This document shows, in pieces, positions 36,366 to 44,322 of a DNA stretch of 64,000 bases. The notes beneath the pieces were generated by a model. The model saw only the letters and a program-made list of their open reading frames with translations, was not told the DNA's origin and did not search any database. Numbering within the stretch: the first letter of the stretch is position 1; every line of letters starts with the position of its first letter. The DNA comes from an uncultured Lachnospiraceae bacterium (GTDB lineage Bacteria > Bacillota > Clostridia > Lachnospirales > Lachnospiraceae): the NCBI GenBank assembly GCA_934351925.1, contig CAKRJT010000005.1, positions 1 through 64,000 on the forward strand, read 5' to 3'. Both the position numbers and the translations under genes were made by a program.

Positions 36366-37646
36366 ATGAAATACGCATACATAAACGGAAAAATTCTAAA
36401 TGGTGACAAGGACATGCAGGTTAAGCAGGGGCTTGTGATTGTCACTGAGGGGGAGAAGGTTACGGACATTGTTAAGGAGATTCCGAAGTCGCCGGATATG
36501 AAGGTAGTGGATCTTGAGGGGCGCTGCATCATGCCGGGGCTTATAAACATGCATGTGCATCTTGCGGGAAACGGAAAGCCTCAGAAGAAACAGCGCGACA
36601 ACGAAAAGCTGGTAAAAACCCTTATGGGAACCGCTTTGTCAAGAGCTGTGGCATACAAGGTGGTATCTGATTTTGCAAGGACGGAGTTGTTAAGCGGTGT
36701 GACCACAATCCGCACGGTAGGAGGACTTGGGGATTTTGACACAAGACTGAGGGATGAGATAGCTGCCGGAAAGAGAGTCGGACCGCGTATCCTTGCAGCG
36801 AACGAGGGCATATCGGTTCCGGGCGGACATATGGCAGGCTCGGTTGCGGTGGCGGCGCATAGCATAGACGAGGCGTTAAAGCAGCTTGAACATGCCGGGA
36901 ATGAGAAAGTCGACCTTGTCAAGCTCATGATAACGGGCGGAGTGCTCGACGCGAAGGAGAAGGGCGTGCCGGGGGAACTAAAGATGAAACCGGAGATGGT
37001 GAAGGCTGTCTGCGACAGGGCACATGCGGCAGGCTACAAGGTGGCGGCACATGTGGAATCACCTGAGGGTGTGAAGGTGGCACTCGCAAACGGAGTCGAC
37101 TCCATAGAGCACGGCGCGAAACCGGACGATGAGATGATAAGACTTTTTAAGGAGAAGAACGCATTTCTGTGTACAACAATTTCTCCGGCTGTTCCTTATG
37201 CACTCTTTGACAGGTCGCTCACTAATGCGACGGAGGTTGAGCAGTACAATGGAAACATCGTGTTTGAGGGAATTGTCGAGTGTGCAAAGGCGGCGCTGGC
37301 GAACGATATTCCGGTCGTTCTCGGAAACGATGTTGGGTGTCCATGGATAACACAGTATGATTTCTGGCGGGAGCTGTGCTATTTCCACAAATACACGGGA
37401 GTTTCAAATGCGTTTGCACTTTACACGGCGACGAAACGCAGTGCAGAGCTTGCCGGTATAGGTGACATTACCGGAAGCATCGAAAAAGGAAAATGTGCTG
37501 ATATGATAGTGACTAAGGGCAATCCGCTTGATAATCTTGAGGCGCTGAGGCATGTTGATATGGTCATCGTGCGCGGCAGGCTGATTGATAAACCTCAGGT
37601 TAAGATTAACAGCCTTGTGGAGAGAGAACTGGATAAATTCCTGTAA
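36366..37646 (+). CDS. Metal-dependent amidohydrolase
   Basis: A 427-residue enzyme of the amidohydrolase superfamily. The metal-site residues are visible in order: INMHVHLAG (His63, His65), VKLMITGG (candidate bridging Lys), AAHVES, SIEHGAK and LGNDVG (Asp). The small beta-sandwich formed by both ends (MKYAYINGKILNG; GKCADMIVTKGNPLDNLEAL) is typical of imidazolonepropionase-, prolidase- and dipeptidase-like members. The substrate is unknown. ATG 36366 is chosen because GGAGA lies at a good distance; two upstream ATGs in frame lack that. Confidence 0.85.
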   Translation: MKYAYINGKILNGDKDMQVKQGLVIVTEGEKVTDIVKEIPKSPDMKVVDLEGRCIMPGLINMHVHLAGNGKPQKKQRDNEKLVKTLMGTALSRAVAYKVVSDFARTELLSGVTTIRTVGGLGDFDTRLRDEIAAGKRVGPRILAANEGISVPGGHMAGSVAVAAHSIDEALKQLEHAGNEKVDLVKLMITGGVLDAKEKGVPGELKMKPEMVKAVCDRAHAAGYKVAAHVESPEGVKVALANGVDSIEHGAKPDDEMIRLFKEKNAFLCTTISPAVPYALFDRSLTNATEVEQYNGNIVFEGIVECAKAALANDIPVVLGNDVGCPWITQYDFWRELCYFHKYTGVSNAFALYTATKRSAELAGIGDITGSIEKGKCADMIVTKGNPLDNLEALRHVDMVIVRGRLIDKPQVKINSLVERELDKFL

Positions 37647-37694
37647 GAGTGTGGGAATGGATATAAAACTGAATTTTATGCAGCTAAGATTAAC

Positions 37695-37720
37695 GGCTGG
37701 TGGGAATATTCTCACCAGCC
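37695..37720. terminator. Palindromic hairpin between convergent genes
   Basis: GGCTGGTG and CACCAGCC flank GGAATATTCT, itself mostly self-complementary, so the 26 bases are nearly a perfect palindrome. It lies between the amidohydrolase and the convergent NYN gene. T-runs are weak on both sides, so a two-way terminator is likely but not certain. Confidence 0.55.
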
Positions 37721-37739
37721 GGCTTGGTCAGCGACTCCT

Positions 37740-38876
37740 TTACTTAATTTTGTCCAGAATTTTTATATGCGTTTTGAACATGGAATAATACTTATCGCTC
37801 AATTCTTTTCCGTATTTGCCCTGGAGGGCTGACTTAAAGGAATTGAGATTTTTTTTGTTCTTCCATGAGCCTATGGCAAAATCAGGAAAATCCTCGGGCA
37901 TTTCAAGTTTTTCCTCTGAAAGCTCAAAGACTATGGAACAATAAGTATTCAGTTTTTCTTTCGTGTTCTCAGACTTGTGTTTGCTTATGTAGCTGACATA
38001 TGCGTTATCTGATTTGAAAGCATTGTAGTAAATTTTCCCTTTTTTTGTACCAAAAATCTGCTGGAGCGCAAGATGCAGGAGCTGAAGATTATCCCTCCCG
38101 ATTATGAAGAGAATTTCTTTGGCGCGGGAATCTATTGTTTCAGGTGTGTGTTTTGGTTCAGGGGCGGATATTGAGGCGGCGGGTGCTAAGACATCGGCGG
38201 TGGACGCCGGCTCACTGACGTGTGCGGGTTCATGTGCAGATGCAGCTGCATCGGTGGAAACCGCCGGCTCATGTACGGTTGCAGCTGCATCGGTGGAAGC
38301 CGCCGGCTCATGTACGGTTGCAGTTGTATCTGCGGCAGCCGGAGCATTTACAGGTTCGCCGGGTGATGCACAGACAACGGTACCGGTCAAAGTCTCACTG
38401 ACGGCAGCAGAAGCATCGCCGGCAACGGAAGTCTGCACGGGTTCATGTATATGTGCATCATGCATGGGTCTGCGGGCAGGCGTATTTGCATTGACATTCT
38501 GCTTTGTCAGGTTGACTGTGGCACATGCCTTGCCGGGAATACGCCTGACACATTTCGAGCGCTGCACCCAGTACTTCACAACGGCGTCAAAGCCTGTGTC
38601 GTTTGACACGATGATGAACTCTGCCTCACCTAAATCGCGCACGCGATATCCAAGGTCGGTGCATAACTGAAAGTCGAGAGCATTATTTCCTTCGCAACAT
38701 TCGATGAAGGTGATTTCCTTTGGCGACTGCTTCAGGAGTATAAGATTTTTGTAATTCATATGCGGACTTCTCGCGGTATAAAATACAAGAATTTCATCGT
38801 CAGGTGCGACGGTATTAAGCAGTGAAATCCAGTTGTCACCGACATTCTCGCTGTCTATAAAATATATTTTATTCAT
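37740..38876 (-). CDS. NYN/PIN-like nuclease-domain protein with repeat linker
   Basis: A 378-residue protein. Residues about 1-115 look like an NYN (PIN-fold) domain: KIYFIDSENVGDNW with the first acidic residue, DEILVFYTARSP, NALDFQLCTDLGY and FIIVSNDTGFDAVVKYW with later acids, as in RNA-cleaving PIN relatives. A linker rich in Ala, Pro, Thr and His (about 120-235) contains repeats of the pattern HEPAxSTDAAA. The C-terminal part (about 240-378) is a helical domain (EILFIIGRDNLQLLHLALQQIFG) I do not recognise. ATG 38876 is preferred over GTG 38885. It is a single gene on the minus strand. A role in RNA turnover is inferred from the fold only. Confidence 0.7.
   Translation of the reverse strand: MNKIYFIDSENVGDNWISLLNTVAPDDEILVFYTARSPHMNYKNLILLKQSPKEITFIECCEGNNALDFQLCTDLGYRVRDLGEAEFIIVSNDTGFDAVVKYWVQRSKCVRRIPGKACATVNLTKQNVNANTPARRPMHDAHIHEPVQTSVAGDASAAVSETLTGTVVCASPGEPVNAPAAADTTATVHEPAASTDAAATVHEPAVSTDAAASAHEPAHVSEPASTADVLAPAASISAPEPKHTPETIDSRAKEILFIIGRDNLQLLHLALQQIFGTKKGKIYYNAFKSDNAYVSYISKHKSENTKEKLNTYCSIVFELSEEKLEMPEDFPDFAIGSWKNKKNLNSFKSALQGKYGKELSDKYYSMFKTHIKILDKIK
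38242..38319 (-). repeat. Two 39-bp tandem repeats in the NYN gene linker
   Basis: The 39-base units 38242-38280 and 38281-38319 differ at one base. Each encodes 13 residues, so unit changes keep the frame. Degenerate copies extend on both sides. Confidence 0.85.
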
Positions 38877-39023
38877 AAGCTTCACAGCGGACCAAGCATA
38901 TATAAGTATACACCATAAATTAATAATGTACCACAGTGTAATTATGTAACATCATCTGGTTAAGAAAAAAAGTTAAGTGAATTTGGTAAAAAAATTAATA
39001 ATTTATCAAAAACAGCCGGCTTA

Positions 39024-39053
39024 TTGACTTTTGGCCGGAATATAAAATATACT
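39024..39053 (+). promoter_or_regulatory. Candidate promoter and operator for the MalY/PatB gene
   Basis: TTGACT (39024-39029), 18 bases, TATACT (39048-39053). CCGGC (39016-39020) and GCCGG (39034-39038) form an inverted repeat around the -35 box and could be a repressor site. Confidence 0.5.
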
Positions 39054-39154
39054 GTGGATATTGAAGCTTGAAAAAAACATTTTCAAACTATTTATTGGTG
39101 GCAGTACTGCAGGCAGTGGTATAAAAATATATTGACAGGGAGGAAGTGTCAGGT

Positions 39155-40357
39155 ATGAAATATGATTTTGACAGCATAATAGACAGAAATGGCAAGGACG
39201 CGATAGCGGTCGATATTATTCCATTTGAGGGGGCGCAGGTTAAGCCGGGCTTTTCTAAAATTCCGATGTGGGTGGCGGATATGAATTTTGCCACTGTTCC
39301 GACCATACAGGAGGAGGTTATTAAGAGGACGAAGCACCCGGCCTTCGGATATTTTGAGCCGAGGGAGGAATATTATTCATCGATAATAGAATGGCAGAAC
39401 AGGAGAAACGGCGTGACAGGGCTTGAAAAGGAGGACATCGGTTATGAGAACGGTGTGCTCGGCTGTCTGGCGTCCGCGGTTCAGGCTTTTACGGCACCAG
39501 GGGAGGCTGTTTTGCTTCACTCACCTACATATATAGGCTTCACACATGCGCTTGAGGACAACGGTCGTAAGATTGTGCTTTCACCTCTGGTTCAGGATGA
39601 AAATGGCGTGTGGAGAATGGACTACGAGGATATGGACAGGAAGATTAAGGAGAACAACATTCATTTCTGTGTGTTCTGCTCGCCTCACAATCCGTGCGGA
39701 AGAGTGTGGGAGAGAGACGAGATTGAGAAGGCTATGGAGGTGTACAAAAACAATCAGTGTGTTGTAGTATCCGATGAAATCTGGTCCGACATAATTCTTG
39801 AGGGACACAGGCATATTCCGACCCAGAGCGTATCCGAGGATGCGAAAAACAGAACGATAGCTGTCTACGCTCCGTCAAAGACCTTCAACCTCGCAGGACT
39901 TATCGGCTCTTATCATATCATATACAATAAATATCTGCGTGACAGAGTGAGGAAGCAGTCGGGGCTCTCGCATTACAACAGCATGAATGTGCTGTCCATG
40001 TACGCACTCATAGGCGCATACAGGCATGAGGGCTATGAGTGGACGGACGAGCTAAGGCAGGTTATAACGAGGAATGTCGATTATGCCTATGATTTTATAA
40101 ACAAGAATTTTGAGGGCGTGAGCCTTGCAAAGCCACAGGGTACATATATGCTGTATCTTGACTGTGAAAAATGGTGCAATGAGCATAATACAACTATGGA
40201 CGAGCTCATAAAGGCGGGGATTTCCGTCGGAGTTATATGGCAGGACGGCAGGCCGTTCCACAACCCGAATGCGATAAGAATGAACCTTGCAGTGCCGTAT
40301 GCGCTTGTTGTGGAGGCGTTTGACAGGCTGGATAAATATGTTTTTAACAGGAAATAA
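39155..40357 (+). CDS. MalY/PatB family aminotransferase or cystathionine beta-lyase
   Basis: A 400-residue fold type I PLP enzyme. It shows the subfamily start IPMWVADMNFATVPTIQE, the PLP pocket CSPHNPCGRVW, SDEIWSDII and the Schiff-base Lys242 in APSKTFNLAGL. These are typical of C-S beta-lyases that split cystathionine to homocysteine, pyruvate and ammonia, as in E. coli MalY and Bacillus PatB. ATG 39155 has GGGAGGAA upstream; a GTG nine bases earlier lies too near that site. The gene stands alone with its own promoter. Confidence 0.88.
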   Translation: MKYDFDSIIDRNGKDAIAVDIIPFEGAQVKPGFSKIPMWVADMNFATVPTIQEEVIKRTKHPAFGYFEPREEYYSSIIEWQNRRNGVTGLEKEDIGYENGVLGCLASAVQAFTAPGEAVLLHSPTYIGFTHALEDNGRKIVLSPLVQDENGVWRMDYEDMDRKIKENNIHFCVFCSPHNPCGRVWERDEIEKAMEVYKNNQCVVVSDEIWSDIILEGHRHIPTQSVSEDAKNRTIAVYAPSKTFNLAGLIGSYHIIYNKYLRDRVRKQSGLSHYNSMNVLSMYALIGAYRHEGYEWTDELRQVITRNVDYAYDFINKNFEGVSLAKPQGTYMLYLDCEKWCNEHNTTMDELIKAGISVGVIWQDGRPFHNPNAIRMNLAVPYALVVEAFDRLDKYVFNRK

Positions 40358-40427
40358 AAAAACTGAATAATAATTTCCCCAGTCACCAATAATAAGGATA
40401 CGGATTGCCTTTAAGCATGAGTGCGGT

Positions 40428-40442
40428 CAGGGTTGTACCCTG
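40428..40442 (+). promoter_or_regulatory. Small palindrome in the leader of the ferritin-like gene
   Basis: CAGGGT-TGT-ACCCTG, 58 bases before the ATG. It could be an operator half-pair or a small hairpin. I see no strong promoter match around it. Confidence 0.3.
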
Positions 40443-40500
40443 CGAAAATCATGTGTGGAGAATTTCTGTATCTTTATTATTTATTGGAGGAAATTTTATC

Positions 40501-40959
40501 ATGGTATTAAAGGAAAAAGAGCGTACAGTAATCGAGGACTTACAGACACAGGAGAAGAGCTGTGTGGAAAAATACACAAAGTATGCCGCTCAGGCGAAGG
40601 ACCCGGAGCTTAAAAAGCTTTTCGAGACCTTAAAAGAGAAGGAGCAGGAGCATTACGACTCATTAAGCAAGGTACTCTCGGGAACGGTGCCGGAGTGCAA
40701 TTGCAATGATTCCGACGGCCGCGATTATCAGCCGAAGGCTGCCTATACATCGATGACCGACTCGGAGGATAAGAAGAACGATGCATTTCTTGCGACGGAC
40801 TGCATAGGCACCGAGAAGCTGGTATCGGGTACCTACAATAACGAGGTCTTTGCGTTCGGGGACAGCAGCCTTAGAAAGCTCTTGGCGGACATTCAGGTGG
40901 AGGAGCAGAACCACGCGGAGATGCTCTATAAGTACAAGGTAGCTAATGCGATGGCCTAA
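40501..40959 (+). CDS. Ferritin-like / spore coat CotF-type protein
   Basis: A 152-residue protein with a long helical pair (VIEDLQTQEKSCVEKYTKYAAQAKDPELKKLFETLKEKEQEHYDSL), a Cys-rich turn (ECNCNDSDG) and a second helical pair ending IQVEEQNHAEMLYKYK. The Glu/His spacing (EKEQEHYD; EEQNHAEM) is that of four-helix ferritin-like proteins, and the family matches the Clostridial coat protein F group. Whether it binds metal cannot be told. TTGGAGG lies before ATG 40501. It is followed at once by the hairpin repeats and a terminator. Confidence 0.75.
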   Translation: MVLKEKERTVIEDLQTQEKSCVEKYTKYAAQAKDPELKKLFETLKEKEQEHYDSLSKVLSGTVPECNCNDSDGRDYQPKAAYTSMTDSEDKKNDAFLATDCIGTEKLVSGTYNNEVFAFGDSSLRKLLADIQVEEQNHAEMLYKYKVANAMA

Positions 40960-40961
40960 CA

Positions 40962-41140
40962 GTGTGAAAAGAACATTTAACTCAGCAGAGTACGCTGATT
41001 AAAATGTTCTAAAATTTCACACTAGAAAAGAACATTTAAATCAGTAGAGTACGCTGATTAAAATGTTCTAAAACTTCACACTAGAAAAGAGTATTTAAAT
41101 CAGCAAAATACACCGTCTAATATGTATTACAGTTTCAAAG
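40962..41140. repeat. Three 59-bp tandem repeats, each able to form a long hairpin
   Basis: The motif GA(A/G)(C/T)ATTTAA recurs at 40971, 41030 and 41089, an exact 59-base period. Unit 1 (40962-41022) folds into one hairpin with arms GTGTGAAA, AGAACATTT and TCAGC and loop AGAGTAC. Unit 2 is nearly identical from GAAAAGAAC to CTTCACAC. Unit 3 is degenerate. The array lies between convergent genes, just before a terminator. There are no unique spacers, so it is not CRISPR. It resembles REP-type or small mobile hairpin elements. Confidence 0.85.
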
Positions 41141-41143
41141 TGA

Positions 41144-41183
41144 AAAAGCACCGTACAGAACCTAATTGTACGGTGCTTTTTTT
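41144..41183. terminator. Strong bidirectional terminator
   Basis: AAAGCACCGTACA (41145-41157) and TGTACGGTGCTTT (41167-41179) are perfectly complementary, with T7 on the right and A5 on the left. It serves the ferritin-like gene and the convergent hemerythrin gene. Confidence 0.9.
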
Positions 41184-41228
41184 CATAAGCCATAGAACCA
41201 GGGTGTCAAAACATGCACTGCTTCATTT

Positions 41229-42053
41229 TTATAAGGCGATGCCGTTGCTTCTTACATATTCCCCAATCTTCTTGTCGCTGCCGAGAATGTGGTTTGAGAG
41301 CCAGCCGATGAGAAAGTTGATGAGGTCGAGCAGGTAAGCCTGCTGGTCGTTGTCTATACTGTCTAGAGTGTCAAGGTCGATGTCCACGAGGCGTTCGATG
41401 AATACTGCGTGTGCGCGCTTCTGAGCCTCAAGTTCCGGATAGCCTATGCGCTCCATGAGAGTCTCTTCATCGTGGAAATGGAACTCGGTGTAATCTCTGA
41501 GCTTTTCGAGCAGCTCCATAATCTTGTCGTACTTGTCATGGAGAAGTTCGGCGCAGATCAGGTCGTTGGTCTCTTTTATGATTTCAAAGAGGGTGCGGTG
41601 CTCATCGTCGACAAGCGCAATACCTGTTTTGAAACGGTCGGTAAATGCAAACGGGTCGTTGGTTTCCATTTTTCCAATCATCATATCGCTGCTGAGGATA
41701 TGTCTGTAGAGCCAACGGACGAGATATTTCAGGAGCTCGTTGAGGGAGTCCTTCGCAGCCTCGGGAGAGGTCGTGTCGAGCCTGAAGGAATTAATCTTCT
41801 CGGCAAAAGCGGCATGCTCGCGCTTCTGAAGCCTGAGCTCAGGGTCGTGTATGCTCTCCATATATGCCTCCTCGTGGGCAAAATGATTTATGGCGTAGTC
41901 CTTGAGCTTTGAGACAAGGTTCTTTGAGACAGCGGTGACATCAGCGCTGTCGGCGACTATAGCGATGGATTCGTTGAGCAGCGAGAACAAATGTCTGTGC
42001 TCGTTATCTATCTCTTCAATATGTATTAGGCAGTCATCTGTAAATTCGTACAT
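41229..42053 (-). CDS. Tandem hemerythrin (two bacteriohemerythrin domains)
   Basis: A 274-residue soluble protein made of two hemerythrin domains (about 1-130 and 135-270). Each keeps the di-iron ligand pattern: DNEHRHLF, HFAHEEAYM, KREHAAF and HILSSD in the first; DDEHRTLF, HFHDEETLM, KRAHAVF and HILGSD in the second. Such proteins bind oxygen reversibly at a di-iron centre and in anaerobes probably serve oxygen sensing or scavenging. Single-domain forms are usual, so the tandem form is less common. The promoter lies just upstream and GGAAGGAGTATTGCC precedes the start. Confidence 0.92.
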   Translation of the reverse strand: MYEFTDDCLIHIEEIDNEHRHLFSLLNESIAIVADSADVTAVSKNLVSKLKDYAINHFAHEEAYMESIHDPELRLQKREHAAFAEKINSFRLDTTSPEAAKDSLNELLKYLVRWLYRHILSSDMMIGKMETNDPFAFTDRFKTGIALVDDEHRTLFEIIKETNDLICAELLHDKYDKIMELLEKLRDYTEFHFHDEETLMERIGYPELEAQKRAHAVFIERLVDIDLDTLDSIDNDQQAYLLDLINFLIGWLSNHILGSDKKIGEYVRSNGIAL

Positions 42054-42094
42054 GGCAATACTCCTTCCGTAAAATAAATAATGATTATTGTTTT

Positions 42095-42123
42095 ATTATA
42101 GTACCTTCGTTTTTTTTATTCAA
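42095..42123 (-). promoter_or_regulatory. Sigma-A promoter for the hemerythrin gene
   Basis: On the minus strand TTGAAT (42123-42118), 17 bases, TATAAT (42100-42095), about 40 bases before the start codon. Confidence 0.75.
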
Positions 42124-42242
42124 GCCATAATTGTTGGGTGTCCGTCGTAAAACAGATATAGAAACAGATATAATCGAGCAAAATAGTGGGAATTAACACT
42201 TGAAATTCGCGGCGTGAGGAATTATAGTAGTTTGTACAGAAT

Positions 42243-42932
42243 ATGGAAGGAATGATGGGTTTGAATAAGCTTGAGGAGAAACTGGAGGAGAGACTTCAGA
42301 CCTCGGAGACATTTTTGCTCAGTTCGGTGCTCGCGTTTTCCGGCGGCTTTCAGGACGCCTACACCTATAATGTGAGGGACAGGGTGTTTTCGAATGCCCA
42401 GACGGGAAATGTCGTGTTGATGAGCCAGAACCTTATGATGGGGGATTTCGCGGCGGCTGTAAAGTATCTGCTTCCCGTACTGGCGTTTGCAGCGGGTGTG
42501 CTTCTTGCAGAGCAGATTGAACACAGGTATAAGCACTCTGAGAGGATACATTGGAGACAGATTATAGTTATTGTGGAGATAGTTCTGCTGTTTATTGTAG
42601 GTTTTCTGCCTGCTTCCTGCAATATGGCGGCGACGATAGTGGTGTCACTTTCCTGCTCGATGCAGGTTCAGACTTTCAGGAAGGTCAAGGGCTACAGTTA
42701 TGCGAGCACGATGTGCATAGGAAATTTAAGAAGCGGCACGGAGAGCCTTTCGGTTTACCTAAGGGAAAAACAGCGCGGAGCGCTTAAGAAGGCATTGCAC
42801 TATTATGGAATAATCGTTATTTTTGCCATTGGAGCCGGGATTGGGGGCGTGTGCTCCGGATTTATCGGAATACATTCCATATGGGTATCATGTGGGATGC
42901 TTGTAATTGCGGGACTTATGATGATTAAGTGA
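42243..42932 (+). CDS. DUF1275 (YoaK-like) membrane protein
   Basis: A 229-residue membrane protein with about six hydrophobic segments. The family signature is clear: AFSGGFQDAYTYNVRDRVFSNAQTGNVVLM near the start, then CSMQVQTFRKVKGYSYASTMCIGNLRSGTESL. Members are found across bacteria and have no proven function. The start is uncertain: ATG 42243 is used, but GGAAGGA at 42245-42251 would serve TTG 42261 better. The tcdA gene follows 15 bases after the stop, so the two may be one operon. Confidence 0.85.
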   Translation: MEGMMGLNKLEEKLEERLQTSETFLLSSVLAFSGGFQDAYTYNVRDRVFSNAQTGNVVLMSQNLMMGDFAAAVKYLLPVLAFAAGVLLAEQIEHRYKHSERIHWRQIIVIVEIVLLFIVGFLPASCNMAATIVVSLSCSMQVQTFRKVKGYSYASTMCIGNLRSGTESLSVYLREKQRGALKKALHYYGIIVIFAIGAGIGGVCSGFIGIHSIWVSCGMLVIAGLMMIK

Positions 42933-42947
42933 TTTTTGGAGGTTTAG

Positions 42948-43703
42948 ATGCTTACACAGTTTTCAAGAACGGAGCTTCTGCTTGGCAGGGAGGCCATGGA
43001 GAAGCTCAGTAATTCAAGGGTTGCGGTATTTGGTATAGGAGGGGTTGGCGGTTATGTGTGCGAGGCACTGGTAAGAAGCGGAGTCGGCGCATTTGACCTG
43101 ATAGATGACGACAAGGTGTGTCTGACGAACTTAAATCGACAGATTATCGCCACCAGAAAGACTGTCGGAAAATATAAGGCAGACGTTATGCAGGAGAGAA
43201 TTCTTGAGATTAACCCGAAGGCGGACGTGAGGGTGCACAAGTGCTTCTTCCTGCCTGAAAATGCGGCGGATTTTCCGTTTGAAGAGTATGATTATATAGT
43301 CGATGCAGTTGACACGGTGACAGCGAAGATAAGTCTTGTGATGAAGGCACAGGAGCTGAACGTTCCGATAATAAGCAGCATGGGAGCCGGAAATAAGCTC
43401 GACGGAAGCATGTTCCGCGTTGCCGATATATACAAGACGAAGGTGTGTCCGCTCGCAAAGGTGATGCGAAGGGAGTTAAAAAAGCGCGGTGTGAAGAAAC
43501 TGAAGGTCGTGTACTCCGAGGAGCAGCCTACAAGACCTATCGAGGACATGGCTATAAGCTGTCGGACCAACTGCATATGTCCTCCGGGTGCAGAACATAA
43601 ATGCACGGAACGCAGGGACATTCCGGGCAGTGTGGCTTTCGTGCCGTCGGTTGCGGGACTTATAATTGCAGGTGAGGTTGTGAAGGACCTCTGCAGGAAA
43701 TAA
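42948..43703 (+). CDS. tcdA: tRNA threonylcarbamoyladenosine dehydratase
   Basis: A 251-residue E1-like (ThiF/MoeB fold) enzyme. It has the nucleotide loop VAVFGIGGVGGYV (about 25-37), LIDDDKVCLTNLNRQ, DAVDTVTAKISLV, and the late YSEEQPTRP segment typical of the YgdL/TcdA group. TcdA cyclises t6A at tRNA position 37 to ct6A using ATP. TTGGAGGTTTAG precedes ATG 42948. Right after its stop the same frame runs into a broken HD-domain gene. Confidence 0.9.
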   Translation: MLTQFSRTELLLGREAMEKLSNSRVAVFGIGGVGGYVCEALVRSGVGAFDLIDDDKVCLTNLNRQIIATRKTVGKYKADVMQERILEINPKADVRVHKCFFLPENAADFPFEEYDYIVDAVDTVTAKISLVMKAQELNVPIISSMGAGNKLDGSMFRVADIYKTKVCPLAKVMRRELKKRGVKKLKVVYSEEQPTRPIEDMAISCRTNCICPPGAEHKCTERRDIPGSVAFVPSVAGLIIAGEVVKDLCRK

Positions 43704-43715
43704 TTTTTTATATTC

Positions 43716-43973
43716 AAGCCGGAGCACGAGATGGAGAAGGTGCTCTACGCAGTGGATGAACTCACGGGGCTTATCGGAGCGGTTGTGATTATGCGTCCTT
43801 CTAAGAGTGTGCAGGATCTGGAACTTAAATCTGTCAAGAAAAAGTATAAGAGCAAGGGCTTTGCGGCAGGATGCTCGAGGGAGGTTATCGAGAAGGGAGC
43901 CGACATGCTCGGCTGGAGCCTTGACGAGCTTATCGAGAGAACCATTGAGGCGCTAAGAACCTTCCGCGATTAG
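43716..43973 (+). pseudogene. 3' remnant of an HD-domain phosphohydrolase
   Basis: The residues KPEHEMEKVLYAVDELTGLI, then IMRPSKSVQDLELKSVKKKYKSKGFAAGCSREVIEKGADMLG, match the C-terminal 85 residues or so of a family of about 185-residue HD proteins that I know from Lachnospiraceae. The HD metal site and the N-terminal 100 residues are missing. Similarity begins 12 bases after the tcdA stop, in the same frame, so a deletion seems to have removed the gene's front. An internal ATG at 43731 with CCGGAGC in front could still give an 80-residue product. Confidence 0.75.
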
Positions 43974-43991
43974 AGAAAAGGAATTGGAGTT

Positions 43992-44207
43992 ATGGAAAAT
44001 AAGAGTATTATCATAAAGGATACCACAAAGGAGGAGCGCATTGCTCTTATAAAGCAGTGGATACCCGACGACGACGGGCTTAACGACTGCGACATGGATT
44101 TGTGGGACATCTACGATGACTATATAAAGGGAGTTCGCGAAGTAGCAGAGATTAACGCTGCAATGAGTGGTACATTTATGACGGAAGAGGACCTGAACAG
44201 AAGATAA
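43992..44207 (+). CDS. Small acidic protein of unknown function
   Basis: A 71-residue, strongly acidic, probably cytoplasmic protein (TTKEERIALIKQWIPDDDGL, DMDLWDIYDDYIKGVREVAEIN), with no membrane span and only one Cys. AGGAATTGGAG lies before the ATG. It follows the HD remnant by 18 bases and precedes the lrgAB promoter region. I do not recognise a family. The good ribosome site and helical pattern support a real gene. Confidence 0.55.
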   Translation: MENKSIIIKDTTKEERIALIKQWIPDDDGLNDCDMDLWDIYDDYIKGVREVAEINAAMSGTFMTEEDLNRR

Positions 44208-44226
44208 AAATTGTCTATTTTGACAT

Positions 44227-44283
44227 TTGACAAAATATATAACGTGAGTATAATTCTTGGTAGTACCAAATTGGTGCTACCAA
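44227..44283 (+). promoter_or_regulatory. lrgAB promoter with two GntR/FadR-type operators
   Basis: TTGACA (44227-44232), 16 bases, TATAAT (44249-44254). Two 13-bp palindromes follow at once: TTGGTAGTACCAA (44257-44269) and TTGGTGCTACCAA (44271-44283). Both contain TGGTNNNACCA, the consensus for FadR-subfamily GntR regulators, and one such regulator is the third gene of this operon. The operators cover the expected start of transcription, so repression with self-control is likely. Confidence 0.75.
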
Positions 44284-44322
44284 TTTTTTATAAATAAATA
44301 CACTTCGAAAGGACAAATTTAC

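Noticed and set aside
40962..41140. CRISPR array
   Set aside because: The period is exact and the whole unit repeats, with no unique spacers and no cas genes nearby.
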